DNA of 64,000 nucleotides. Source: Lysinibacillus pinottii (lineage in GTDB: Bacteria > Bacillota > Bacilli > Bacillales_A > Planococcaceae). The DNA lies in contig NZ_JANTOO010000004.1 of the NCBI RefSeq assembly GCF_024753545.1, positions 62,001 through 126,000 of the forward strand. Direction: 5' to 3'. Under the pieces are notes generated by a model. That model was given only the letters and a program-made list of their open reading frames with translations. It was not told where the DNA came from and did not search any database. A program made the position numbers and the translations under genes. Shown here in pieces: positions 35,264 to 42,972 of the stretch. The first letter of the stretch is position 1; each line of letters opens with the position of its first letter.

Positions 35264-35869
35264 TCACTCATAATCTCCTACATATTTCCAATTACTCTTG
35301 AACCACTTTAACTTTTTATGATCTTCAAAATAAACAGTATCAATAACATCAGTATCTTTCTTAAGTAATACAGCAACTTGGTTGCCTCCTGTGTCAATCC
35401 AAGCAACACGTTCTCCGCTTAATACATCGACATATTTAGTACCATTAGTCAAAGCATCATCTATCATTTTTCCAGTAATACCGCGATCTACCGCTTGATC
35501 AGAAGCATGGCTTCTTAATTTAAGTACTCGTTTCGAAGAAGTCTTTACAATATATGAAACTCCTTGCCTAATTACAAGGCCGGCTAATAATGGAATGACA
35601 GGTAATGCATGTGGTTGTACTTCGGATTCGAAATCAGCCCTAGGACCATTTAAGTCATCTATAGAAGTATTTACATCTGTATTTATTTCTTGATTATCAA
35701 TTTGTGACTCATTTTCTACTTCGATAATATTGGGTTCTTGATTTAAAGAATCTTCTAATTCTACTGCTTGTGATTCACTTGCAAAAGCCAAACTTGGAGA
35801 AATTATACTGAATGCTAGTGCAAAACAAATTAATGCTACAAAACCTTTAAAAAAATTTAATTTCGACAT
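35264..35869 (-). CDS. Secreted toxin-like protein with C-terminal nuclease-like domain
   Basis: A 201-residue exported protein: signal peptide (residues ~1-32, ending SLAFA-SESQ), an acidic, Asn/Glu-rich spacer (~33-90), a hydrophobic stretch (VIPLLAGLVIRQGVSYIV) and a C-terminal ~85-residue domain beginning LRSHASDQAVDRGITGKMIDDAL and containing VLSGERVAWIDTGGNQVAVLLKKDT and TVYFEDHKKLKWF. The His-Ala...Arg-Gly-Ile opening and following strands resemble DUF4258/BECR-type RNase toxin domains; this is resemblance only. ATG at 35869 with GGAGG upstream. The gene downstream on the same strand is immunity-sized. It is much smaller than LXG or Rhs toxins. Confidence 0.55.
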   Translation of the reverse strand: MSKLNFFKGFVALICFALAFSIISPSLAFASESQAVELEDSLNQEPNIIEVENESQIDNQEINTDVNTSIDDLNGPRADFESEVQPHALPVIPLLAGLVIRQGVSYIVKTSSKRVLKLRSHASDQAVDRGITGKMIDDALTNGTKYVDVLSGERVAWIDTGGNQVAVLLKKDTDVIDTVYFEDHKKLKWFKSNWKYVGDYE

Positions 35870-36190
35870 TTTTTTGTCCTCCATTTATTACATTTTGAAA
35901 AAAACGTTATAACATTTTCACTTTCCCTCGAGTTATTATCATCCTATCATTGGAAACTTTTTCATTTCAATTGTTGATTCACGCCATTTTCCGGCGTGGA
36001 ATTTACATTAAATTTACATTAAGCGCCACATAACGCCATCAAGAACGCCATATTTTGGCGGTTCTTATAAAATAAAGTGATACTAAAGTTACATTATCAA
36101 CATTTATAAAACCTATTGTTTGACCTTAATTACATTGTAGTATTTATTCACTTTGTAATCATAAATTAACAATTTGTACTTAAGTATCTG
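35870..36190. other. Gene-free stretch with ACGCC motifs
   Basis: No gene is seen. It holds a CACGCC/GGCGTG hairpin at about 35972-35999, a tandem ATTTACATTAA repeat at about 36002-36023, and several ACGCCAT motifs, the last in an imperfect AGAACGCC/GGCGGTTCT hairpin at about 36043-36068. The promoter of the toxin-like gene should lie at its left end. Confidence 0.45.
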
Positions 36191-36422
36191 TTGACAGTAA
36201 ATTGACTTTCAGATATACAAAAAAAAACAATACCAATTATGGTAACGGGCATGTGCTGTTAAGCACTACGTTGTAAATGATAATTTCTAATCCTTTTAAA
36301 TCTCCATTTGTCAGCGTGCCAGCGTCAAACTTATCTAGCCAAATCTTATCAATCCTTTATCAACTGATTGTTGAATATCAACCTTTACAGTACCTTAGCC
36401 AATATGGTTAAGGTACTTTTTT
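36191..36422 (+). ncRNA. Second candidate short transcript ending in the repeated terminator
   Basis: TTGACA (36191-36196), 17 bases, TATACA (36214-36219) reads right into a ~200-base stretch with small hairpins (ACC/GGT at about 36235-36246, GTGCT/AGCAC at 36253-36266) and no reading frame with a ribosome binding site, and ends in the same 42-bp terminator module as the RNA at 33257. Outside the terminator the two are not similar. Weaker candidate than the first. Confidence 0.3.
36381..36422 (+). repeat. 42-bp direct repeat, copy 2 (contains a terminator)
   Basis: Exact copy of 33458-33499, same strand: stem AGTACCTTAGCC/GGTTAAGGTACT and six T. The bases on either side differ between the copies. 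Confidence 0.9.
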
Positions 36423-36616
36423 ATTTATAAAAAATACCTTACAGCACCTTCTATATCTCCAATTTGATATATCCTATTTCTAATAAATTCCTCAAACGCA
36501 CGTGCTCATGTAATGTTTTGAAATCCTAGTTATAAAAAGTACATACAACCTTCTCATATTTTGTATAATTCCCTTTCATTTTGCGCATATATGGAGTAAC
36601 AAGGGAGGTAATGATA

Positions 36617-37072
36617 TTGAAAAAGTTAATGTATGTAATGGTATTTGCTTCAATTCTAATAACAGCTTGCGGAAAGAGTGACAATCCAAAGGAGGTAGCA
36701 GTAGATCAAAACACTTCTGTTGAAGATATTGTCGGAGCAATTGTTAAAAATAAGTTTACGGTTGAAGAGTCCAAAGGTGTTGTCACCATATCCATACAGG
36801 ATACAGATGTGACAGAGGGATCGAAAAGTCAAATGCTGAAGGACTCCACTAAAATTTTTGCTGATTTGTCGAAGCTGAAAGATGTAAAAACACCTGCTGT
36901 TACTTGGTATGCTCCACTTACCCAACCAGATGGAGATAAAACCATGACAGAAGTATTGAATATTTATTTTAGTGAAGAGGATTATCATAAAGTAGATTGG
37001 GCCAATTATTTACAAGTTGATATCGAGTCAACTGCTACAAATTATCATGAAAGTGAAGCTTTAGAGGATTAA
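36617..37072 (+). CDS. Hypothetical lipoprotein
   Basis: A 151-residue lipoprotein: signal peptide KKLMYVMVFASILITAC with lipobox ILITAC (Cys 17 or so), then an extracellular domain with EDIVGAIVKNKFTVEESKGVVTISI and an C-terminal YFSEEDYHKVDWANYLQVDIES. I do not recognise the domain. The start is TTG at 36617, seven bases after GGGAGGT; the nearby ATG at 36611 is out of reach of the site. A strong terminator follows, so it is monocistronic. Confidence 0.75.
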   Translation: MKKLMYVMVFASILITACGKSDNPKEVAVDQNTSVEDIVGAIVKNKFTVEESKGVVTISIQDTDVTEGSKSQMLKDSTKIFADLSKLKDVKTPAVTWYAPLTQPDGDKTMTEVLNIYFSEEDYHKVDWANYLQVDIESTATNYHESEALED

Positions 37073-37087
37073 TTTTATTAAAAGGAC

Positions 37088-37121
37088 AGATACCCCTCCA
37101 TGTATGGAGGGGTATCTTTTT
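37088..37121. terminator. Bidirectional Rho-independent terminator
   Basis: AGATACCCCTCCA pairs perfectly with TGGAGGGGTATCT around TGTA, then T5; between the convergent lipoprotein and ytxJ genes. Confidence 0.9.
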
Positions 37122-37123
37122 GC

Positions 37124-37453
37124 TCATTTTACATACATTCTCAGCCCCTCTGTTAAAAGAGGTCGTTTTATTTTATAGTGGGTTGCTTGCCAAATTCCTT
37201 TGCCATCCTGCAAAATTAATAACTGAGGTGATTCGTGTTTTACCTGTAAATCACGTTCTATAGCGTTGGAAACATCACGTTCCTTTTGGATAATGACCAG
37301 ATATTTAGGGAGTTCTGTCGCTAAGGCTTTGAACTCTTTTAAAGCTGAAATACTGCTTATACATGTCAGACTAAATTTTAAGACAAGACAGGGCTTTTTG
37401 TGAGACTGTTCTAACACTTCTCCCCAACTAACCAAAGTTTTAATTCGTTGCAT
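37124..37453 (-). CDS. ytxJ: YtxJ-type monothiol bacilliredoxin-like protein
   Basis: A 109-residue thioredoxin-fold protein of the YtxJ (BrxC) family, proposed to remove bacillithiol from S-bacillithiolated proteins. The fold has VLKFSLTCISSISALKEF near residue 25, where relatives carry a TCP(I/V)S active site; here the residue after Cys is Ile rather than Pro, a mild deviation. The cis-Pro region reads KHESPQLLILQDG and the end HYKIKRPLL matches. ATG at 37453 with GGGAGG upstream. It supports a bacillithiol-using organism. Confidence 0.8.
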   Translation of the reverse strand: MQRIKTLVSWGEVLEQSHKKPCLVLKFSLTCISSISALKEFKALATELPKYLVIIQKERDVSNAIERDLQVKHESPQLLILQDGKGIWQATHYKIKRPLLTEGLRMYVK

Positions 37454-37510
37454 ATATGAATACCTCCCTTGCAATTATATACTACACAGGGTATTTGTTG
37501 TAACAAAAAA

Positions 37511-37539
37511 ACACACGAGGCTACCTTTATAGCTCGTGC
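37511..37539 (-). terminator. Terminator after the VOC gene
   Basis: Leftward, CACGAGCTA pairs with TAG(C)CTCGTG, followed by GTGTTTTTTT. Confidence 0.7.
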
Positions 37540-37553
37540 ATTTCTTCCTCTAC

Positions 37554-37967
37554 TTAAATGCCTTCTGTATTCATTAATACAAGGCGCCAGCCATCAGGAT
37601 CCTCAATGGTAATACCCTTCTGCATCCAATATGGATTTTCAGGCTCTACTTCAGGGTACCCCATTTGTGATAAGCGTTTAGCAATACTACGGATTGTTTC
37701 TTGATTTGGAATATAGAGTACTAAAAGATTGTCCTTACTTGGAGCAGGACAAGGGCTCCCTTCAACATGTTCTGTAAATTCCAAGTGATAGTGTACATTT
37801 GGAAGACCAATCATTATTCCATCATAGCCACGATGACCTGAAAAAGAACCAATTTTTTTTAGTCCAATGCCCTCACAATAAAACCGTTCAATTTCTTTTA
37901 ATTGATCAGTTGGCCTTGCTACTCTGACCTGTGCAACTGCTAGTTCATTCGTCCATTGTTGTTCCAT
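37554..37967 (-). CDS. VOC (glyoxalase/bleomycin resistance) family protein
   Basis: A 137-residue vicinal-oxygen-chelate protein with two beta-alpha-beta-beta-beta modules. Recognisable parts are QVRVARPTDQLKEIERFYCEGIGLKKIG at the start, HYHLEFTEHVEG in the first half and the C-terminal PYWMQKGITIEDPDGWRLVLMN, where the His/Glu ligands of the family usually lie. The substrate (an enzyme reaction or drug sequestration) is unknown. ATG with GGGAGAG upstream. It is on the same strand as ytxJ and scoAB but separated from both by gaps. Confidence 0.85.
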   Translation of the reverse strand: MEQQWTNELAVAQVRVARPTDQLKEIERFYCEGIGLKKIGSFSGHRGYDGIMIGLPNVHYHLEFTEHVEGSPCPAPSKDNLLVLYIPNQETIRSIAKRLSQMGYPEVEPENPYWMQKGITIEDPDGWRLVLMNTEGI

Positions 37968-38035
37968 CAGAAACTCTCCCTTTTTAAACGAGTATAGAAT
38001 GGTACAATCACGTTGAAAACAGTCCTAAGTCTGAA

Positions 38036-38677
38036 TTATTGTGCTAACGCTATATGAAACGAAGCCGCAGTCTTTGCTTTTACTTCCTCTAAAGTAACGC
38101 CCTCTGCTAATTCGATAAGCTGCATCCCTTCTTTAGTAAAATCAAATACAGCTAAGTCTGTAATTAACCGGTGGACAACACCTTTACCTGTTAATGGGAG
38201 ATCACATTGTTTTTTAATTTTGGATTCACCATTTTTATTAACATGCTCCATAACGACGATGACTCTCTTTGCTCCTACCACCAGGTCCATGGCGCCCCCC
38301 ATTCCTTTGACCATTTTCCCTGGAATCATCCAATTTGCCAGATCTCCAGTCTCTGATACTTCCATACCACCTAAAATAGCAAGGTCAATATGGCCACCAC
38401 GAATCATAGCAAATGATTCTGCACTATCAAAAAAGGAAGCCCCCGGCATAGCTGTTACTGTTTCTTTCCCAGCATTAATTAAATCGGGATCAACGTCATC
38501 TTTAACTGGATAGGGACCGATACCAAGTAATCCGTTCTCTGATTGTAAAAGCACTTCATAATCGGCTGGAATAGCATTGGCAACTAAAGTTGGAATACCA
38601 ATACCTAAATTTACATTCATGCCATTTTGGATTTCTTTCACTGCTCTATTTACGATTCTTTGTCTTGTATCAGCCAT
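38036..38677 (-). CDS. scoB: 3-oxoacid (succinyl-CoA:acetoacetate) CoA-transferase subunit B
   Basis: A 213-residue beta subunit of the 3-oxoacid CoA-transferase, which converts acetoacetate to acetoacetyl-CoA at the cost of succinyl-CoA. It holds the catalytic glutamate in LQSENGLLGIGPYP (near residue 45) plus GASFFDSAESFAMIRGGHIDLAILGGMEVS and NWMIPGKMVKGMGGAMDLV, all highly conserved. The ATG at 38677 overlaps the scoA stop as TGATG and has AAAAAGGGGGAAGAG upstream, so expression is coupled. Together with the upstream LysR gene it forms a ketone-body or short-chain acid use unit. Confidence 0.95.
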   Translation of the reverse strand: MADTRQRIVNRAVKEIQNGMNVNLGIGIPTLVANAIPADYEVLLQSENGLLGIGPYPVKDDVDPDLINAGKETVTAMPGASFFDSAESFAMIRGGHIDLAILGGMEVSETGDLANWMIPGKMVKGMGGAMDLVVGAKRVIVVMEHVNKNGESKIKKQCDLPLTGKGVVHRLITDLAVFDFTKEGMQLIELAEGVTLEEVKAKTAASFHIALAQ

Positions 38678-39384
38678 CACTCTTCCCCCTTTTTCACTGT
38701 CAGACGCTCAATACGCTTCTCATAATTTTCACCCAATAAAACACGCTGAACGAAAACTCCTGGTGTATGAATATGATCAGGGTCTAACTCGCCAACTTCT
38801 ACAATTTCTTCCACCTCAGCAATGGTAATTTTACCTGCCATCGCAGCTAGCGGATTGAAGTTACGTGATGTTTTTCTGTACACTAAATTTCCTAGCTTAT
38901 CTGCCTTCCATGCTTTAACTAGAGCAAAATCAGCAGCAATTCCTTCTTCTAAAATATAGTCTTTCCCATCAAAAACCTTTACTTCTTTGCCTTCAGCAAT
39001 TGGCGTACCAACTCCAGTAGCTGTATAAAATCCTGGAATCCCCGCTCCTCCTGCACGTAGGCGCTCAGCAAGCGTTCCTTGAGGTGTTAACTCTACCTCT
39101 AGCTCCCCACTTAAAAATTGTTGTTCAAAAATTTTATTTTCGCCTACATAAGAGGCAACCATTTTTTTTATTTGCTTATTCGCTAATAGTAAGCCTAAAC
39201 CCCAATCATCTACACCACAGTTATTACTAACTACCGTTAAATCCTTTGTACCCTTTTGTACTAAAGCCGCAATAGACTTTTCTGGTATACCACATAGACC
39301 AAAGCCTCCTACTGCTAACATATCCCCATCCTTAATATCAGCAACCGCTTCTTCAAATGAACGCCATACTTTCCCATCCTTCAT
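38677..39384 (-). CDS. scoA: 3-oxoacid CoA-transferase subunit A
   Basis: A 235-residue alpha subunit. The CoA-binding region GGFGLCGIPEKSI near residue 30, VSNNCGVDDWGLGLLLANKQIKKM near 53, the FYTATGVGTPIAEGKE segment near 118 and KTSRNFNPLAAMAGKITIAEVEEIVE near 170 are the standard ScoA sequence. ATG follows TTAGGAGGTTTC. Transcribed with scoB from a promoter region that carries overlapping GAATA/TATTC palindromes (39463-39490). Confidence 0.95.
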   Translation of the reverse strand: MKDGKVWRSFEEAVADIKDGDMLAVGGFGLCGIPEKSIAALVQKGTKDLTVVSNNCGVDDWGLGLLLANKQIKKMVASYVGENKIFEQQFLSGELEVELTPQGTLAERLRAGGAGIPGFYTATGVGTPIAEGKEVKVFDGKDYILEEGIAADFALVKAWKADKLGNLVYRKTSRNFNPLAAMAGKITIAEVEEIVEVGELDPDHIHTPGVFVQRVLLGENYEKRIERLTVKKGEE

Positions 39385-39462
39385 CTCGAAACCTCCTAAA
39401 ATTGCTCGTTTATTAAGGAAAATTCTACCTCATTAACATTTTACAAGTAAAGGAATTAATTA

Positions 39463-39490
39463 GAATACCACTTATTCCAAAATAGAATAA
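39463..39490. promoter_or_regulatory. LysR-type operator candidate upstream of scoAB
   Basis: GAATA-N5-TATTC (39463-39477) overlaps TTATTC-N7-GAATAA (39472-39490). Both contain T-N11-A-like dyads expected for LysR proteins and lie between the LysR gene and scoA. A weak leftward TTTACT-18-TAGAAT promoter follows. Confidence 0.5.
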
Positions 39491-39503
39491 ATCTCCCCAC
39501 CTC

Positions 39504-40376
39504 TTACTTACGCATCGTGTTCAGTAACTGTTTTAAGGCATACGATTGATATGTATTTTTTTTGGTGATAATACCCAAACGCCAGGGCATATCAAAATTA
39601 GCTAAAGGAATCATTTTGACATTTTTATTTGTTTGCTTAGCAGCGATAGAATATGGCAGTAATGTTATCCCTAAATTTGATGATACCAATTCAACTATCA
39701 AATCCCACTGTGAACTTTTATAGCCTACATGTGGTGAAAATCCAACACTTTCACATGACTTAATAACATAATCATGTAAAGCGAACTCCTCAGCAAAGAT
39801 AATAAAGGTTTCATTTTTTAAGTCTTGCAATTGTATTTCTTTAAATTGAGCTAATGGGTGTAATTCATTTATAAATACATAAAATTGATCTTCTACAAAT
39901 GGCTGCACCGAAAACTTTCTTTCATCCGTCGGTAATACGACAATACCCATATCCACATTACCGTTTTCTACTAACGTACCCACTGTTTTTGCGCCTCGTT
40001 CAACAAGCTCCAAATGCACATCAGGATATTGCTGATGAAATTCTCTAGCTATTTTCGGAAAAAATAATGTCCCAATTAAAGGTGGAATCCCTAGCTTAAT
40101 TGAACCTGTCTTTATATTTAATAAATCATCTAGTAAAATGTGCAAGTCTTGAACGGAAAGCATGATCTTTTGCCCCTGTTTAAAGACAATACTCCCTGCA
40201 TCTGTTAGCTCGACATTGCGAGTAGATCTATTTAATAATTCTACATGTAATGTATCTTCTAATTTTTTTATGCTTTTACTTAATGATGGCTGAGATACAA
40301 AGGATTCATTCGCAGCCTTCGTAAAGCTACCATGCTCGACAACTGACATAAATGCTTTTAAATCTCGTAATTCCAT
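39504..40376 (-). CDS. LysR family transcriptional regulator
   Basis: A 290-residue LysR-type regulator: N-terminal winged helix (MELRDLKAFMSVVEHGSFTKAANESFVSQPSLSKSIKKLEDTLHVELL, residues ~1-60), linker helix, and a two-lobe effector domain (IKLGIPPLIGTLFFPKIAREFHQQYPDVHLELVERG near residue 90). The start at 40376 follows GGGGAAG with six-base spacing; an earlier in-frame ATG would overlap that site. It lies directly upstream of scoAB on the same strand, unlike the common divergent layout, with a candidate operator between. Confidence 0.88.
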   Translation of the reverse strand: MELRDLKAFMSVVEHGSFTKAANESFVSQPSLSKSIKKLEDTLHVELLNRSTRNVELTDAGSIVFKQGQKIMLSVQDLHILLDDLLNIKTGSIKLGIPPLIGTLFFPKIAREFHQQYPDVHLELVERGAKTVGTLVENGNVDMGIVVLPTDERKFSVQPFVEDQFYVFINELHPLAQFKEIQLQDLKNETFIIFAEEFALHDYVIKSCESVGFSPHVGYKSSQWDLIVELVSSNLGITLLPYSIAAKQTNKNVKMIPLANFDMPWRLGIITKKNTYQSYALKQLLNTMRK

Positions 40377-40543
40377 AAACATCTTCCCCATTTATTCTTT
40401 TTGATGAAAGACTTAGCAAAATTCTCTTATAGTAATTAATTCTTCTTCATCTATGGTAATCCTTCTACAAAAATTAAGTGCACTGAACCTACAACTGTAG
40501 TCGAGAGGATATTCCTTTATTCCCCAAAGACCTCTTCAACAAA

Positions 40544-40593
40544 AAATACACCACGTATCATTAGATTTCACATCTAAATATAGTGGTGTATTT
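40544..40593 (-). terminator. Terminator after the LysE gene
   Basis: AATACACCAC pairs with GTGGTGTATT, with inner TTAGAT/ATCTAA. Leftward tail ATTTTTTG. Confidence 0.75.
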
Positions 40594-40597
40594 ACTA

Positions 40598-41236
40598 TTA
40601 GTGGGCCTTTTCCAATGCTAATTTAATGCCGAAACCAATTAATACAGCACCCGTCAATCCTTCGATTACTGCCTTAGTAGTTGGCCTTTTCATAAATGCA
40701 CTAATGCGATCTAACAGATAGACATAAAATACAAACCAAAGCATCGTTAAAGCTGTATAGATTAATCCCATGATTAAAAATGGTAGAAATGTTCCACCCG
40801 TTCCATCCACAAATTGAGGAAGAAATGTTAGGAAAAATACAGCAACCTTCGGATTCGTGACATTCGTGAGGAACCCCTGCTTAAAGCATGATTGATGCGA
40901 GTATTTATGATCCATATTAGCTTCATTCTGCACTTCGGTTGATTGTGCGCGAATTGTCCGTAAGGTCCATAATGTTTTAATACCTAAATAACATAAGTAA
41001 ACTGCACCAATATACTTTAATGCGGCAAATACATAAGCTGATTTCACAATGATAGCGGATAGCCCAATGACAGCTGCGCATGTATGAATCAATAAACCAC
41101 CACAGGACCCTAAAATAGTCTGCAAGCCTCCTTTCCTACTTACAGTCAAGGTATTCTTTGTCGCTATGGCTGTATCTGGACCAGGTAAAATTATAAGTAA
41201 AATGCACATAACTAAGAAAACAGAGATGTTCACCAT
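40598..41236 (-). CDS. LysE family amino-acid exporter
   Basis: A 212-residue membrane protein with about six helices. LysE/RhtB markers: MCILLIILPGPDTAIATKNTLTVSRKGGLQTILGSCGGLLIH at the start (G-P-D-x3-A core), KYIGAVYLCYLGIKTL near 75 and FKQGFLTNVTNPKVAVFFLTFLPQFVD near 120. Exports an amino acid or related solute; substrate unknown. ATG with GAGGGAGAG upstream. It is divergent from the SRPBCC-ArsR pair. Confidence 0.9.
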   Translation of the reverse strand: MVNISVFLVMCILLIILPGPDTAIATKNTLTVSRKGGLQTILGSCGGLLIHTCAAVIGLSAIIVKSAYVFAALKYIGAVYLCYLGIKTLWTLRTIRAQSTEVQNEANMDHKYSHQSCFKQGFLTNVTNPKVAVFFLTFLPQFVDGTGGTFLPFLIMGLIYTALTMLWFVFYVYLLDRISAFMKRPTTKAVIEGLTGAVLIGFGIKLALEKAH

Positions 41237-41324
41237 TTCTCTCCCTCACTTTTTGTCAGAAAATTATAAAAATAATTGTAGCATATGTACTTCCTTACAG
41301 AAAGATACTAATTTTTATTTTGAC

Positions 41325-41371
41325 TTGACATATAACCAATAGGTGTTATATATTCGTAACACCTATTGGTT
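41325..41371 (+). promoter_or_regulatory. Promoter with a perfect 15-bp inverted-repeat operator (ArsR autoregulation)
   Basis: TTGACA (41325-41330), 18 bases, TATATT (41349-41354). AACCAATAGGTGTTA (41334-41348) and TAACACCTATTGGTT (41357-41371) form a perfect inverted repeat with an eight-base centre that covers the spacer and -10 and the likely start. It fits repression by the ArsR protein two genes on. Confidence 0.8.
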
Positions 41372-41399
41372 TCATTTTATCTATAAAGGAGATTTACAC

Positions 41400-41822
41400 A
41401 TGAGCGGAAAATTACCCGATATTGTTAAAACAATTACACTTAATGCACCTATAGAAAAGGTGTGGGACACTGTAGCAACTGCAGAAAAAATTGCTTCTTG
41501 GTTTATGCCCAATAATTTTCAACCTATTGAGGGACATGAATTTACGATTCAATCACCGTTTGGTCCTTCACCTTGTAAAGTTGAACGTGTAGATGCGCCA
41601 CATTTTCTAAGATTTGCTTGGGATGAGGATGGTTGGTTCGTTACTTTTGAGCTAAAAGAAGTCGGAGAACAAACAGAATTTACTTTAACACATGGTGGCT
41701 GGAAGGAAGCTTCACATATTATTCCAAAAGCTAACGCTGCTACTGAGGCCATTCGCACAAAAATGGATGGCGGTTGGACAATGATTATCCATCATAAATT
41801 AAAAGAAGTTGCAGAAGCCTAA
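41400..41822 (+). CDS. SRPBCC (AHSA1-like) domain protein
   Basis: A 140-residue START-like/AHSA1 domain protein with IVKTITLNAPIEKVWDTVATAEKIASWFMPNNF at the start, PCKVERVDAPHFLRFAWDEDGWFVTFELKEV in the middle and a long final helix (AIRTKMDGGWTMIIHHKLKEV). The fold forms a hydrophobic ligand-binding groove. The ATG at 41400 follows AAAGGAG; the longer frame to 41343 would run through the operator. Its stop overlaps the ArsR start (TAATG). This SRPBCC-ArsR pairing is common in Bacillales; the ligand is unknown. Confidence 0.88.
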   Translation: MSGKLPDIVKTITLNAPIEKVWDTVATAEKIASWFMPNNFQPIEGHEFTIQSPFGPSPCKVERVDAPHFLRFAWDEDGWFVTFELKEVGEQTEFTLTHGGWKEASHIIPKANAATEAIRTKMDGGWTMIIHHKLKEVAEA

Positions 41823-42142
41823 TGATTCAAGAAGCAGTGAAATATGATGTTTTTCAAGCAATTGCAGATCCTACAAGAAGAAATGTTTTAAAGCTACTTG
41901 CATCTAATGATAGACCTATCTCTAATATTTCAGAGCATTTTGCAATTAGTCGAACAGCTGTCGTAAAGCACTTAAAAATATTAGAACAGGCAGAGCTTGT
42001 TTCTGCTCAAAAAAAGGGCCGCGAAAAGATATACACGTTGCATAGTGAGCGTTTAAAAGAAATTGAGGATTGGCTCCAATACTTTCATTTGTTTTGGGAC
42101 AATAAATTGGCTCAGCTACAAAGTCTGGTGGAAGACAATTAA
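41822..42142 (+). CDS. ArsR family transcriptional repressor
   Basis: A 106-residue winged-helix repressor: DVFQAIADPTRRNVLKLLASNDRPISNISEHFAISRTAVVKHLKILEQAELVSAQKKGREKIYTL covers the DNA-binding domain. No ELCVC or other Cys-rich metal site is present, so it is the non-metal type that accompanies SRPBCC genes. Start overlaps the preceding stop by one base (TAATG), coupling the two. It most likely binds the inverted repeat at 41334-41371. Confidence 0.9.
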   Translation: MIQEAVKYDVFQAIADPTRRNVLKLLASNDRPISNISEHFAISRTAVVKHLKILEQAELVSAQKKGREKIYTLHSERLKEIEDWLQYFHLFWDNKLAQLQSLVEDN

Positions 42143-42146
42143 AAAA

Positions 42147-42173
42147 TGGAGCTGTCTAATTGGGACAGCTCCA
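42147..42173. terminator. Bidirectional Rho-independent terminator
   Basis: TGGAGCTGTC pairs with GACAGCTCCA between the convergent arsR and yqhG genes; A run on one side, T-rich on the other. Confidence 0.85.
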
Positions 42174-42176
42174 CCT

Positions 42177-42956
42177 TTAAAAGAGGTAGAATAATCCTCC
42201 ATTAATAATGTCAATTTTAATTTTAGATTCGTATTGCTCCTCTAATGCTTTTCTTTCAATTTCATAACATTCGGGTTTATCCTCTACATCCTCATAAAAA
42301 TAATCCAATACTCGTTGATCACGTTGCCATCTTTTTTGCGCTTCAATGGCCCACGAGTGATCATCCTTTTCAATAATGGAATCCACCGCTGCATTTAATC
42401 TTTCAAGTGCACGTGCTGGTTTAATAATATATTGCACATGAAAAACGTTCTCTGCTGGTTCGGTGTCAAAATCTGAGGCATAAATCGTTTCATGAAAATC
42501 CTCCTTGATAACACCCGTTAACAAGTTAATACCAAATGAGTACATCATTTCTTTTGTCCGATCACAGCAATAGGAGACTTTAAAGTTAACACCTAGCCAT
42601 GGTGTTAGGATAACCTGCCCCATTCCATGATCAACTTTTTCAAATAATTGAACATAGGCACCTAGTTCTCCTGTCGCATGAAAAAGCTGATTTAACCGTG
42701 GTGAGCCATAATGAATAACCTCACCAAATAAGTTACCAGCCATAGCTGTCTGATCTGTAATAAAGGTCACCTGAGCAGGGTTTGGCTCACTATTAGTGGC
42801 CTCTATATATTGCCAATAAAATGGTCTATTCATAATTCTTTTATCAATATCTACCGTCAACTGCACGGTCAAAGAATGTTCCTCTTCCCCTAAAATAGGG
42901 CAGTCATTTTCGGAGAAAAATCCCTTTAAATACTCATGAACTTGCTGCGGATACAT
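42177..42956 (-). CDS. yqhG: YqhG family protein
   Basis: A 259-residue cytoplasmic protein matching YqhG of Bacillus subtilis in length and context: yqhG follows the SNF2 helicase gene yqhH, and here the two stop/start sites are 17 bp apart. Features are an N-terminal helical start (QQVHEYLKGFFSENDCPILGEEE), a central PWLGVNFKVSYCCDRTKEMMYSFGINLLTG segment and a C-terminal coiled region (CYEIERKALEEQYESKI). The function is unknown. ATG with a GGAGGGAAACT site upstream. Confidence 0.82.
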   Translation of the reverse strand: MYPQQVHEYLKGFFSENDCPILGEEEHSLTVQLTVDIDKRIMNRPFYWQYIEATNSEPNPAQVTFITDQTAMAGNLFGEVIHYGSPRLNQLFHATGELGAYVQLFEKVDHGMGQVILTPWLGVNFKVSYCCDRTKEMMYSFGINLLTGVIKEDFHETIYASDFDTEPAENVFHVQYIIKPARALERLNAAVDSIIEKDDHSWAIEAQKRWQRDQRVLDYFYEDVEDKPECYEIERKALEEQYESKIKIDIINGGLFYLF

Positions 42957-42972
42957 AGTTTCCCTCCTTACC

